From CAWKMN01 sp963850765 (lineage in GTDB: Bacteria; Chloroflexota; Anaerolineae; Aggregatilineales; Aggregatilineaceae): 64,000 bases of DNA. The stretch is taken from positions 1,116,001 to 1,180,000 of the forward strand of contig CAWKMN010000003.1 of NCBI GenBank assembly GCA_963850765.1, read 5' to 3'. How positions within the stretch are numbered: position 1 is the stretch's first letter; each line of letters starts with the position of its first letter. The notes below the pieces were generated by a model. It had not been told where the DNA came from and ran no database searches. It saw only the letters and a list, made by a program, of their open reading frames with translations. Made by a program: the position numbers and the translations under genes. This document shows, piece after piece, positions 6,807-16,386 of the stretch.

Positions 6807-9730
6807 CTACATCACCTTGACGACGCTGAGCCCGTTCGGACGCACGGCGTTCGCCTGCGCGATGGCATCCGGCGACCCCAACACGACCACCGAGCCGCGC
6901 GCCGCAACGTCTTCCAGCACCGCCCCAAACGCGCGGAAGTCGTCCACCGACAGGTTCAGGATCTCGTCGCGACGGCGCTGGCGCACCTCGTCGGACTCGC
7001 CCATCAGGTAGCGCAGCATCGACGTGTAACCCTTGGCGTCGGGAAGCTGGTACGCATCCAGAATGCCGATCGCGCCGATGATGGCTTTGGTCAGCTCCTC
7101 GGGGTTGAGATCGAGGTGGCGCAAGAACTGCGCGGCCTGATCGTAATTCTCAAGCGTCTGCACGACATTCGGATCGCGGTACGACAGGAAAGAATACGCG
7201 CCCGACCGCCAGTCAAACGTGGCGAATGCGCCATATGCGCCGCCGTGGACGCGCACTCGCTCCCACAGCCATGTCATCTGCAAATAGTTGAGAATGGGTA
7301 CGATCGAGCCGTGCGGGTGGTAGCCCAGATCGAACAAGTTGGTTGCCTTGCCCACGTAATTGACCGGGGCTGGGATGGTCAGCCCTTCGTCCAGCGGATG
7401 AAGATCGAGCGTCCACGTGCTGCGCGCCGCCGATCCGGCCGGGATCGCGCCCAGAAAATCGGCCAGCGGGCGCTCGAACTGCTGCCAGTTGGGTGCGTCC
7501 AATGTCACGTTGCAGATCAGCGCGTCGCGGCTCACCAGCAGGCGGCGGATCGACTCCAGATTTTCCAGCACGGAGGGCCAATCCTTTTCCACCGTCTCCG
7601 CCAGTTGGCGCACGAACAGCAAGTAGCTGACCCCGCCAAGCTGTTCCGCTGCCCAGTCGGCCTCGTTGAGGCGCGACTGCATCCGCGTGCGAATGACGGC
7701 GTGCCCTCCAGGGATGAGCGAGGCTTCCTGCGAGGCTTTCTCTTCGAGCACCATCTGGCGGAAACGCTCGCGGTTATCGAAGCGGGCGGTCAGCAGCACG
7801 TCGCGCAGAATCGCCAGCAGATCGCCGGCCTGAGCCATCGTCGCCTTGCCGCGCAGAAACGCCCAGGTAGCCGATTGACCCGGCCGGTCAAACACCATCG
7901 ACGTGAACGACGCCGGATGAATGCCCCCGGTCTGACGGCCGATGCGCTGCGACAGTTTCACGAAGTCTTCTGTCTCGGTGCCCATTTCGAGCAGCGCCCG
8001 CCCAAACAGCCCCATATAGGGCAGGTATTCCTGCGGCAGCGTGTGCAGGTTCAGCCCGATATCCAGGTAGACGATCCCGTTGGTGAACAGGTCGTGGTAG
8101 AGCACCGGCGCCCCGTTCAGCGACTTGATCTCAATGGGGATGAGCTTATTCTGGCGATCCAGGTCTTCGCGCTTCAGGCTGGGGATCGTCGCCAGCGCTT
8201 CCGGCGAGTTGGGCGTGTCCTGGCGGCGCTTGAGTTCGCGCGTATTCTCCACCACGTCCTGAAGCTCCGGGTGCGTCATCGCGGCGCGGGCCTGTTCCAG
8301 CCGCTCTTTTTCGGCGCCCTCCTGCCGGCGATGAAGCTCAGGATCGGGCTTCAAAGTCACCGTCGTGCGGTGGCTGTTGTCCAAAAAGTACGTGCGGATG
8401 AGGTTCTCGAAGGTGTGCTGGTTGGCTTTCCAGCGCTCTTTGATCGCGGCCAGCGGCGCTTCATATTGCAGCGGGGCCAGCGGATCGCCGCCGTACAGCC
8501 ACGTGCGGAGCGTCTGCCAGCCAACGATCAGACCGCGCGGGAACGCGCCGGTGTTGTTCTCACGCCGTGCGAATTCCACTGTGTTGATGGCCGCTTCGAT
8601 CATTTCCGGGTCGATGCCGTCTTTGACGAGGGCGTTGAGCGTATTCAGCACCAGCGGCTCGACTTTGCCGATGTGTTCGACCGCGACGCCCTTAAGCCCG
8701 GTCGAGAACATCATCTGGCGCAGATCGACGTCGAGTCCCCCCCTGCCAGGTCTTCGCCCAGGCCGGAGTCGATCAGCGCCTTACGCAGCGGCGACGCGGG
8801 TGTAGCGACCAGGATATGATCCAGAATCTCCAGGGCCAGCGTCGTCTCGATGTCGGTGTGCTCGCTCAGCACCCAGTTCACCGTCGCGATCGCTTTGCGC
8901 TCTTCATCGTCGCCGTCATCCCCCACGGCGTAGCTGTAGGTCAGGCGGCGGGGCGCATGGAAACGGGGCTGCAAGCGCACCATCGCGTCAGGGTGAATCG
9001 GCTCGAAATCCTTGAGGTACTCATTCAGGATACGCAGCCGTTCCTCTTCGGGATCGTCTCCGTAGAAGAAGATGCGCGCATTCGAAGGGTGGTAGTACGT
9101 ATCGTGGAAATGCTTAAACTGGGCGTATGTCAGATCGGGGATCGCCGCCGGATCGCCGCCCGAATCCACGCCATAAGTGTTATCCGGGAAAAGGGACTGC
9201 TGCGTGTAGCGGCCGAGCAGACTATCCGGGTCCGAATACGCGCCCTTCATTTCGTTAAAGACGACCCCCTTATAGACGAGCGGTTGATTGACGTCGTCCA
9301 GTTCGTAATGCCAGCCTTCCTGCTGCAGGATGAACGGAGTCAGCCGGGGATAAAACACCGCATCCAGATACACGTCGATCAGGTTGTAGAAGTCCTGCAA
9401 GTTCTGGCTGGCAAGCGGGTACATCGTTTTGTCCGGGAAGGTCATCGCGTTGACAAACGTGTTCAGCGATCCCTTGATCAGCTCGACAAAGGGCTCCTTG
9501 ACCGGATACTTGCGCGATCCGCACAGCACGGAATGCTCCATAATATGCGGCACACCTGTCGAATCGGTGGGCGGCGTGCCAAACGTAATGGCAAACACCT
9601 TGTTTTCCTCATCGTTTTGCATCGACAGCAGTTCTGCCCCGGTCTTCGCATGACGGTACAACCGCGCCAGGCTGTTCAGTTCGGGGATATGCTGTTCTTT
9701 GACCAGTTCAAAACCGTGCACAAGGGTCAT
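6807..9730 (-). CDS. M16C metalloprotease (presequence protease/PreP type), frameshifted
   Basis: Two frames together encode about 974 residues, the normal length of PreP/Cym1 peptidases that degrade free peptides. The N-terminal piece (9730-8711) has the inverted zinc motif HIMEH, then the distal glutamate in VVFNEMKGAYSDP. The C-terminal piece (to 6807) begins at about LDVDLRQMMFSTGLKG and holds the second half of the clamshell. The frame breaks in a run of seven C (8737-8743 on the plus strand). Removing one base joins GLGEDLAGG directly to LDVDLRQ, so this looks like a homopolymer error. AAAGGACG before the ATG is a good ribosome-binding site. Confidence 0.85.
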
Positions 9731-9865
9731 GGGTTCGTCCTTTGGACTGTATGGTTATGGTACAGTACATCGCAGAGTTTGCACGTGGAGATTCTACCAT
9801 CCCTTGCCCAAGATAACCTACTGTTTGGGCCGGTCAAAAAGCCCGCCCGCACGGCTGACGCACCA

Positions 9866-9894
9866 TTGACAAAGCGGAGAGGCTCCGATACAAT
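9866..9894 (+). promoter_or_regulatory. Strong promoter P1 of the tRNA-tuf operon
   Basis: A perfect TTGACA (9866-9871), a 17-base spacer and TACAAT (9889-9894) lie upstream of the first tRNA. Confidence 0.75.
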
Positions 9895-9926
9895 TCCGGG
9901 CGATCAAAGGACGGTGAGACTCACCC

Positions 9927-9955
9927 TTGAGGCTGCGTTTTACGCGTGGTAAAAT
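9927..9955 (+). promoter_or_regulatory. Promoter P2 of the tRNA-tuf operon
   Basis: TTGAGG (9927-9932), 17 bases and TAAAAT (9950-9955) would start transcription a few bases before the first tRNA at 9968. It forms a tandem pair with P1. Confidence 0.6.
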
Positions 9956-9967
9956 GCTGAAACCCGC

Positions 9968-10041
9968 GCCGACGTAGCTCAACATGGCAGAGCAAGCGCC
10001 TTGTAAGCGTTAGGTTATGGGTTCAAGTCCCATCGTCGGCT
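9968..10041 (+). tRNA. tRNA-Thr (anticodon TGT)
   Basis: The acceptor stem GCCGACG/CGTCGGC, the anticodon loop CTTGTAA (anticodon TGT) and the T arm ATGGG-TTCAAGT-CCCAT all fold. The CCA is not encoded. It is the first of three tRNAs before tuf. Confidence 0.95.
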
Positions 10042-10051
10042 TGTTTACAAT

Positions 10052-10134
10052 GGGTCGGTGTCCCGAGCGGCAAAGGGGGCGGACTGTAAATCCGCTGGCA
10101 GACGCCTTCGTAGGTTCGAGTCCTACCCGGCCCA
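10052..10134 (+). tRNA. tRNA-Tyr (anticodon GTA)
   Basis: The acceptor stem GGGTCGG/CCGGCCC has one G-T pair. The anticodon loop contains GTA, and a long variable arm (class II) precedes the T arm GTAGG-TTCGAGT-CCTAC. Confidence 0.95.
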
Positions 10135-10170
10135 CACCCAGGTTAACCACCTGGAATGAATGATGAGCTT

Positions 10171-10243
<73 letters not shown>

Positions 10244-10313
10244 CAGGATTTCTGTAGCATCATCATCGACATCATCCCTGAAAGATACGCTTCTTCTGGA
10301 GGACCAACGGAGC

Positions 10314-11510
<1,197 letters not shown>

Positions 11511-11561
11511 CTGAATGTGATCTGGGGCTGGGGGTTTCCTCTGGCCTCAGGGGACAAAACC

Positions 11562-11732
11562 ATGGCAAGCAAAAAGAAAGACGTCCGACCTGTAATCTAC
11601 CTCGCCTGCACCGTGTGCAGCGAGCGTAATTACACAACTGAGAAAAACCGGCGGAATGATCCGGGCCGCATGGAATTGCAAAAGTTCTGTCGGCGCTGCC
11701 GCAAGCACACGCAGCATCGCGAAACGAAGTAA
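11562..11732 (+). CDS. rpmG: Ribosomal protein bL33
   Basis: The 56-residue protein is bL33 of the zinc-binding (C+) type. It has CTVC and CRRC cysteine pairs and the YTTEKNRRNDPGRMELQKFC stretch. The start is ATG at 11562 (MASKKKDVRP); an in-frame extension to 11517 has no support. It sits between tuf and tRNA-Trp, its common position ahead of secE. Confidence 0.96.
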   Translation: MASKKKDVRPVIYLACTVCSERNYTTEKNRRNDPGRMELQKFCRRCRKHTQHRETK

Positions 11733-11756
11733 CAAGGGACGCAAAACGTCCCGTCT

Positions 11757-11829
11757 AGGGGTGTAGCTCAATTGGCAGAGCAACGGTCTCCAAAACCGTA
11801 GGCTGTGGGTTCGAGTCCTACCACCCCTG
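11757..11829 (+). tRNA. tRNA-Trp (anticodon CCA)
   Basis: The acceptor stem AGGGGTG/CACCCCT, the anticodon stem ACGGT/ACCGT with loop CTCCAAA (anticodon CCA) and the T arm all fold. It lies between rpmG and secE, as in many bacteria. Confidence 0.95.
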
Positions 11830-11854
11830 CCTGAGATGACTGGCTCGCTACATC

Positions 11855-11879
11855 AGACACCGTCCTAGAGGCGGTGTCT
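11855..11879 (+). terminator. Hairpin between tRNA-Trp and secE (possible weak terminator or processing site)
   Basis: AGACACCG pairs with CGGTGTCT over 8 bp with a loop of about 9 bases. No convincing T run follows, so it may be a partial terminator or a processing hairpin. Confidence 0.35.
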
Positions 11880-11914
11880 TAGATATAGGTAACTTTTACG
11901 TCGAGGAGTATATC

Positions 11915-12409
11915 GTGGCACGAACACGCACTCGCACCCTGGAAAATAACGAGGCGGAACGCAAGTCACCCCTAAGCATTCGCCGCCGCCGTGAAGAGGA
12001 TTTTGAAGAAGAGATCGATCTCGAAGAAGAGGACGAAAATGGGCACCTGACTGCCCGCAAGGATCGCCCCACCCCCAGTGTGCGCGATGTTAAGCCGCGC
12101 GGCACCGGGTCTACTGGCCTGATCAACCGGATTCCGGTGGTGCGCAGCGTCGTCGCCTATTTCCGCGGCGTGGCGATGGAAATGCAGAAAGTAACCTGGC
12201 CCTCGCGCGAAGAAACCACCCGCCTGACATCGGTGGTTCTGGGCGTGACGATCGCGTTTTCCATCGGCCTGGGTCTCTTGAACACCTTCTACTCGTGGTG
12301 GTTCCAGCAGGCTTTTCACGCCGATTCCGAAGATATTTTCCTGATTGTCGCGGCGGTCGTGGCGGTGTTTGTCACCGGCACCTACTTTACCGTCCGCAAC
12401 CGGGTCTAG
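11915..12409 (+). CDS. secE: Preprotein translocase subunit SecE
   Basis: This 164-residue protein is longer than the usual 60-130. About 75 N-terminal residues are charged and low-complexity (runs of E/D and R). The conserved SecE core follows: YFRGVAMEMQKVTWPSREET, then a single membrane helix and a second C-terminal hydrophobic segment (IFLIVAAVVAVFVTGTYF). SecE clamps SecY in the Sec translocon. The start is GTG at 11915 with GAGGAG upstream. nusG follows at 83 bases. Confidence 0.94.
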   Translation: MARTRTRTLENNEAERKSPLSIRRRREEDFEEEIDLEEEDENGHLTARKDRPTPSVRDVKPRGTGSTGLINRIPVVRSVVAYFRGVAMEMQKVTWPSREETTRLTSVVLGVTIAFSIGLGLLNTFYSWWFQQAFHADSEDIFLIVAAVVAVFVTGTYFTVRNRV

Positions 12410-12492
12410 GCTGGCCAAGGTCGGAGCGACCGGCAAGTGTCGGAGCGGTGCCCTACGTCCCAGAAATGAGATGAGTGTGAAGAAGGTGTTGC

Positions 12493-13206
12493 ATGGCTGA
12501 TGAAGAATACAACAACAACGAGGACGTAGACTTCGATCCCGATCCCCTTTATATCGACCAGGATACTGATGAAGAAGCCGGGCGCGACGAAACGCCGGTG
12601 CTCGCGGATGACAGCGTCCTGACCGATATTACCATCAACCTGGGCGAAGGGATTGGCGAGGCGGACAAGATCGTGGCGGACGACACCCGCCAATGGTATG
12701 TCGTCCACTGCTATTCCGGGCAGGAGAACAAGGTCCGGCACGCCATCGAGCAGCGAATCGAAACCATGGGCATGCAGGACAAGATTTTTGATGTCGTCGT
12801 GCCGACCGAAGAAGAAATCGAGGTGCGCGAGGGCAAACGCCGGACGATTGAGCGCCGCGTGTTCCCTGGCTACATCCTGGTCCAGATGAAGATGGACGAG
12901 GACTCGTGGTATGTCGTGCGCAATACGCCGGGCGTGACTGGATTTGTCGGGATGGGCAACGAGCCGACGCCGCTGCGCCCCGAAGAAGTGTCGCAGATTA
13001 TGCGCCGCATGGAAGCCGAGGCCCCGAAGATTAAAGTCACCTTCAAACCCGGCCAGAAAGTGCGGATTATCGACGGGCCGTTTAACGAGTTCATCGGCAC
13101 GGTCGGTGATATTGATATGGAAAAAGCCAAGGTGCGCGTGTTGGTTTCGTTCTTCGGACGCGAAACCCCGGTCGAACTGGACTTTTTGCAGGTCGAAAAG
13201 GCCTGA
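12493..13206 (+). CDS. nusG: Transcription termination/antitermination protein NusG
   Basis: The 237-residue protein has an acidic N-terminal extension of about 60 residues. The NGN domain follows (QWYVVHCYSGQENKVRHAIE, then RRVFPGYILVQMKMD) and then a KOW domain (FKPGQKVRIIDGPFNEFIG). NusG couples RNA polymerase with the ribosome or Rho. It lies in the standard secE-nusG-rplK order. The extension resembles that of SecE upstream in being rich in D/E. Confidence 0.97.
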   Translation: MADEEYNNNEDVDFDPDPLYIDQDTDEEAGRDETPVLADDSVLTDITINLGEGIGEADKIVADDTRQWYVVHCYSGQENKVRHAIEQRIETMGMQDKIFDVVVPTEEEIEVREGKRRTIERRVFPGYILVQMKMDEDSWYVVRNTPGVTGFVGMGNEPTPLRPEEVSQIMRRMEAEAPKIKVTFKPGQKVRIIDGPFNEFIGTVGDIDMEKAKVRVLVSFFGRETPVELDFLQVEKA

Positions 13207-13228
13207 AGACACGCTCGCCGTTATCTGC

Positions 13229-13264
13229 AAGCAGATTTCAGTAAGCAGATTTCAGTAAGCAGAA
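13229..13264. repeat. Short tandem repeat in the nusG-rplK gap
   Basis: A 14-base unit, AGCAGATTTCAGTA, occurs twice in tandem with a partial third copy. It lies in the 117-base spacer before rplK. No function is evident. Confidence 0.6.
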
Positions 13265-13323
13265 TCGATGGGTAGCCCTCTGCAACGGGGGGCGTTCTTT
13301 GTAACGCAATAAGGAACAACATC

Positions 13324-13749
13324 ATGGGCAAAAAAGTAAAAGCAGTTGTCACCCTGCAAATCAATGCAGGCAAAGCCAACCCTGCGCCGCCGATTGGCCC
13401 TGCGCTGGCCCAGCATGGTATCAACCTGATGGGCTTCTGCAAGGAATACAACGCGCGCACCAGCAACCGTATCGGCGAGGTTATCCCGGCGGAGATCACG
13501 ATCTTCTCGGACGGTTCGTTCAAGTTCATCCTCAAAAGCCCGCCCACCGCATTCCTGATTCGGCGCGCGGCCGGGCTGGACAAGGGATCGGCGGAACCGA
13601 ACCGTAACAAAGTCGGTCAGCTGACCCGCCAGCAGGTGCGTGAGATCGCCGAGGTCAAAATGAAGGACCTGAACGCCGTCGATGTGGATGGTGCGATGGC
13701 CCAGATCGAAGGCACGGCGCGCAGCATGGGTGTTACTGTCGAGGAATAA
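13324..13749 (+). CDS. rplK: Ribosomal protein uL11
   Basis: The 141-residue protein is full-length uL11 of the GTPase-associated centre. It shows KAVVTLQINAGKANPAPPIG, GPALAQHGINLMGFCKEYN and the C-terminal rRNA-binding domain (LTRQQVREIAEVKMKDLNA). The ATG follows AAGGAAC. rplA follows at 53 bases, as expected. Confidence 0.98.
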   Translation: MGKKVKAVVTLQINAGKANPAPPIGPALAQHGINLMGFCKEYNARTSNRIGEVIPAEITIFSDGSFKFILKSPPTAFLIRRAAGLDKGSAEPNRNKVGQLTRQQVREIAEVKMKDLNAVDVDGAMAQIEGTARSMGVTVEE

Positions 13750-13802
13750 GCCTCACCCCGGTGGGAGGGCCTGGCCCACTACAACCACATTGGAGTTAGA
13801 AC

Positions 13803-14522
13803 ATGTCACAGCACGGAAAGAAATACAACGCGGCAGCCGAAAAAGTTGACCGCCAGATTCTGTACAGCCCCGAAGAAGCGATCAAACTCGCCAAGGAAGT
13901 CGCCCCGGCCAAGTTCGATGAAACCGTCGAGCTTCATCTGCGCCTGGGCATCGATCCCCGCCACAGCGATCAGCAGGTCCGCTCGACGGTGCTCCTGCCG
14001 AACGGCCTGGGTAAGAAGGTTCGCGTGCTGGTCTTTGCCGAAGGCGAAGGCGCACGGATTGCGCAGGAAGCCGGTGCGGACTTCGTGACCGATGACGAGA
14101 TGATCAACCGCATCGCCAACGAAGGCTGGGTCGAGTTCGACGTGGCACTCGCCGTCCCGGACATGATGCGCAAGATCGGCCGTCTGGGTAAGGTGCTGGG
14201 CCGTAAGGGCCTCATGCCCAACCCGAAAGCCGGAACACTGGTGCAGCCGGAAGACATTCCACGCGCCATCGAAGAAGCGCGCGCCGGCCGCGTTGAGTTC
14301 CGCAACGATAAGACCGCCAACATTCACCTGCCCATCGGCAAGGTGAGCTTTACCGAAGAACAACTGCTGGGCAATCTGGCCGCCGTGATGGATGCTATTC
14401 GCCGCAACCGCCCGACGGGTGCGAAGGGTACGTATGTCAAACGCGTGGTCATCACCACCACGATGGGGCCGGGCATCCGCGTCGATCCCAACGTCGCCAT
14501 TGCGATGACGCCCACCGCGTAA
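13803..14522 (+). CDS. rplA: Ribosomal protein uL1
   Basis: The 239-residue uL1 forms the L1 stalk and often autoregulates its own operon. It contains the signature GRLGKVLGRKGLMPNPKAGT and VEFRNDKTANIHLPIGKVSF. The start has GGAGTTAGA upstream. Unusually, a strong terminator follows at once instead of rplJ-rplL. Confidence 0.98.
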   Translation: MSQHGKKYNAAAEKVDRQILYSPEEAIKLAKEVAPAKFDETVELHLRLGIDPRHSDQQVRSTVLLPNGLGKKVRVLVFAEGEGARIAQEAGADFVTDDEMINRIANEGWVEFDVALAVPDMMRKIGRLGKVLGRKGLMPNPKAGTLVQPEDIPRAIEEARAGRVEFRNDKTANIHLPIGKVSFTEEQLLGNLAAVMDAIRRNRPTGAKGTYVKRVVITTTMGPGIRVDPNVAIAMTPTA

Positions 14523-14543
14523 GCATTTCTGGTGAACCCTCCA

Positions 14544-14577
14544 GCCGGGAAGTATGATTACTTTCCGGCTTTTTTGT
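14544..14577 (+). terminator. Intrinsic terminator after rplA
   Basis: An 11-bp stem with one G-U pair (14544-14554 with 14561-14571), loop ATGATT, followed by a T run. It begins 21 bases after the rplA stop and closes the tuf-secE-nusG-rplKA block. Confidence 0.9.
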
Positions 14578-14598
14578 TTGTCTCCTTAGGATAGTTCG

Positions 14599-15060
14599 AT
14601 GCCAGTTACCTTGACGAAGGGCGATATTTTCCTGACGCACTGCCAGACGATCGGCGTGGGGCTCAGCGTCAACGGCCGGCTGGGAGTCTCGCCGTTTCAC
14701 ACGGCGCTGCACGATCGTTACCCGGTCTTCATCAGCGAATATGGCAAGCGGGGGCGTGCCGGCACGCTGCCACCCGGTACGCTGTGGGTCTGGCGGGAGG
14801 GGAATCCGTGGCTCGCTGGGCTGGTTGTACAGGAGACGCCGCACGCCCCGGCCCGGCTGCGCATGGTTGAAGCGGCGCTGCTCAATCTCTGGAAAGACGG
14901 GGCGCGTGAGGGATTGACCAGTCTGGCCCTGATGCGTTTTGGCGACGACAGCGAATGGCCCGCCGTGCGCGGTCTGCTCGAAGAGTCGCACAGCCGGCTG
15001 GCTTTCCCGGTGATCGTTTACGACACGTACGTGCCCGGTCTTGCCGCCGAAATGGAGTAG
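14599..15060 (+). CDS. Diverged macro-domain-like protein
   Basis: The 153-residue protein resembles the DarG/TARG1 branch of macro domains, which bind or remove ADP-ribose. The order of elements fits: GDIFLTHCQTIGVGLSVNG at the first nucleotide loop, FHTALHDRYPVFISEYGKRG, GTLPPGTLWVW, then GLTSLALMRFGDDSEWPAV at the second loop. Both loops have lost the usual family residues (Asn in the first, GxGxGG in the second), so ADP-ribosyl hydrolysis is doubtful. This is a fold inference made by eye. TTAGGATAG precedes the ATG. It is a single gene after the rplA terminator. Confidence 0.55.
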   Translation: MPVTLTKGDIFLTHCQTIGVGLSVNGRLGVSPFHTALHDRYPVFISEYGKRGRAGTLPPGTLWVWREGNPWLAGLVVQETPHAPARLRMVEAALLNLWKDGAREGLTSLALMRFGDDSEWPAVRGLLEESHSRLAFPVIVYDTYVPGLAAEME

Positions 15061-15085
15061 CGCTCTGATCTAGAACGGGGCGTCC

Positions 15086-15514
15086 TCATCCATCCTGAGG
15101 CGGCTGGTTCGCGCTGCAGGTTGTATCCGTGGATGGCGGCTCGTCTCTGGAGTCATCGGGTGCCGGTCCCTGGGTCGATGGCTCAGATGGTTCTTCAGGC
15201 CACGACTTTTCCTCTTCGATGAGTTCTCGCAGCTCCGGCTGCTTGAACTGCTGCAGGTATTCGTACTCATCCATATACAGATAGAGATGAGTTGGATCGT
15301 CAGGATCAAACTCCTCTTCCCAGATGGCTTCTTCTTCCAGGTCCTCCAGCTCCTCAAGCGAGACAAACACACCCAAAGGATCCGGTTCTTCCCACTCTTC
15401 CAGGGTATAACGTTCGTCGCCCGCGCCATAATCGGCGTCGCCCGCGTTGAAATCTTCCGCTTCCCATGGGGGAGGCAGGTGCCAGAATTCGCGCGGCCAT
15501 TCCCAACTGTCCAT
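15086..15514 (-). CDS. Small acidic protein, unknown function
   Basis: I do not recognise this 142-residue protein. It is extremely acidic (EELEDLEEEAIWEEEFDPDD) and rich in Trp and Tyr near the N-terminus (MDSWEWPREFWHLPPPWEAE), with a disordered Pro/Ser/Thr tail. It has no signal peptide or membrane segment. I chose ATG at 15514, preceded by GAGGGATGT; the frame is open further upstream to 15688 without a good start. It is convergent with the macro-domain gene. It could be a DNA-mimic or charge-buffering protein, but nothing proves that. Confidence 0.55.
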   Translation of the reverse strand: MDSWEWPREFWHLPPPWEAEDFNAGDADYGAGDERYTLEEWEEPDPLGVFVSLEELEDLEEEAIWEEEFDPDDPTHLYLYMDEYEYLQQFKQPELRELIEEEKSWPEEPSEPSTQGPAPDDSRDEPPSTDTTCSANQPPQDG

Positions 15515-15739
15515 ACATCCCTCGCATCTTGCACGTGTTTCTATGCGTGGTTCAATCGGTGTTTCCGCAAACGATTCTACGACATTTTCGCAATTGTACA
15601 TAAGTCCGATCGGCGCGCAGCGATTTGCATTCAACTCGCAAATACTGTTTAATATTAACGAGCATGCTTCAATTTGTCCGCTTATCATTTATCGGCGTTG
15701 ATACTCCGATCACCGAGTCCCGATGCCTATCGCTCGCCT

Positions 15740-16174
15740 ATGCACATCACGAAAGCGAGGCAAAAAACATTGAAACTCCGGGCTATCATTCTCCTGTCAA
15801 TGTTGGTTGTTAGTGTTTTTGGTTCGAGTGCAGCGTTTGCTGATCCTCCTGACCCTTTTAAAGGCAGCATCCAACTTTCTCCGCGAACTATTTATTTGGG
15901 CGACACCCTTACCGTGCAGTGTGAGTATACGCCGCTGGAGGGAGCCTCGCTCGGCGTCGTGGAGTGGGGGTTGTATGTTCAATATGGAACCGCGAGCGTG
16001 GTCGATATTCATGTCACCCGCAACCGGGAAGAACACGGGCCGTTCATTTGGAAATTGGAAGTCAAACCGGATACCGTGGGAAAAGGGCAGGTTTCTGTCT
16101 GCGGCTGGATCGACGCTGATTTACAGATGCACCCGCTGGCCTCAAAGACATTCAACGTTAGGGCGCGGCGCTAG
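15740..16174 (+). CDS. Secreted protein of unknown function
   Basis: The 144-residue protein starts MHITKARQKTLKLRAIILLS, a typical signal peptide with a hydrophobic core that ends at SSAAFADPP, a plausible signal-peptidase I site. The mature part (about 110 residues) reads as a beta-rich domain, with IQLSPRTIYLGDTLTVQCEY resembling an Ig-like or CARDB-like strand pattern. Two cysteines (QCEY and SVCGW) could form a disulfide. The local base composition is richer in A+T than the flanks. No function is assigned. Confidence 0.6.
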   Translation: MHITKARQKTLKLRAIILLSMLVVSVFGSSAAFADPPDPFKGSIQLSPRTIYLGDTLTVQCEYTPLEGASLGVVEWGLYVQYGTASVVDIHVTRNREEHGPFIWKLEVKPDTVGKGQVSVCGWIDADLQMHPLASKTFNVRARR

Positions 16175-16262
16175 ATTTCCGATGCCCAATAACTCTGACA
16201 AGTGAATATTTTCAACGGGGTCAAGTCAACCGTCCACATCGTGCAAATATCGGGACAATATA

Positions 16263-16289
16263 TAGGGGCGTACTGCAAACCCGCCCCTA
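16263..16289. repeat. TAGGGGCG/CGCCCCTA palindrome, copy 1
   Basis: The arms TAGGGGCG and CGCCCCTA (8 bp) lie between the convergent secreted-protein and transglycosylase genes. Related hairpins are at 38384-38405 and 57871-57898. A CTAAAAACTAAAAACT direct repeat follows at about 16360. Confidence 0.65.
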
Positions 16290-16386
16290 AAAAGCTCCCT
16301 ATCATTTGGGAAACAAGTGATTGTTAAGGCAACTCTCTCCCTGGTTGCTCTAACCAATAACTAAAAACTAAAAACTCATAGCTCAC

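Noticed and set aside
8737..8743. Programmed ribosomal frameshift in the M16C protease
   Set aside because: Seven other genes in the window break without a slippery site, so a common error source is simpler.
6786..8819. 677-codon plus-strand frame over the M16C gene
   Set aside because: It is an antisense shadow of the protease, whose minus-strand frame has the family motifs.
13229..13264. CRISPR-like or regulatory repeat before rplK
   Set aside because: Only two and a half 14-base units without spacers; this is a short tandem repeat.
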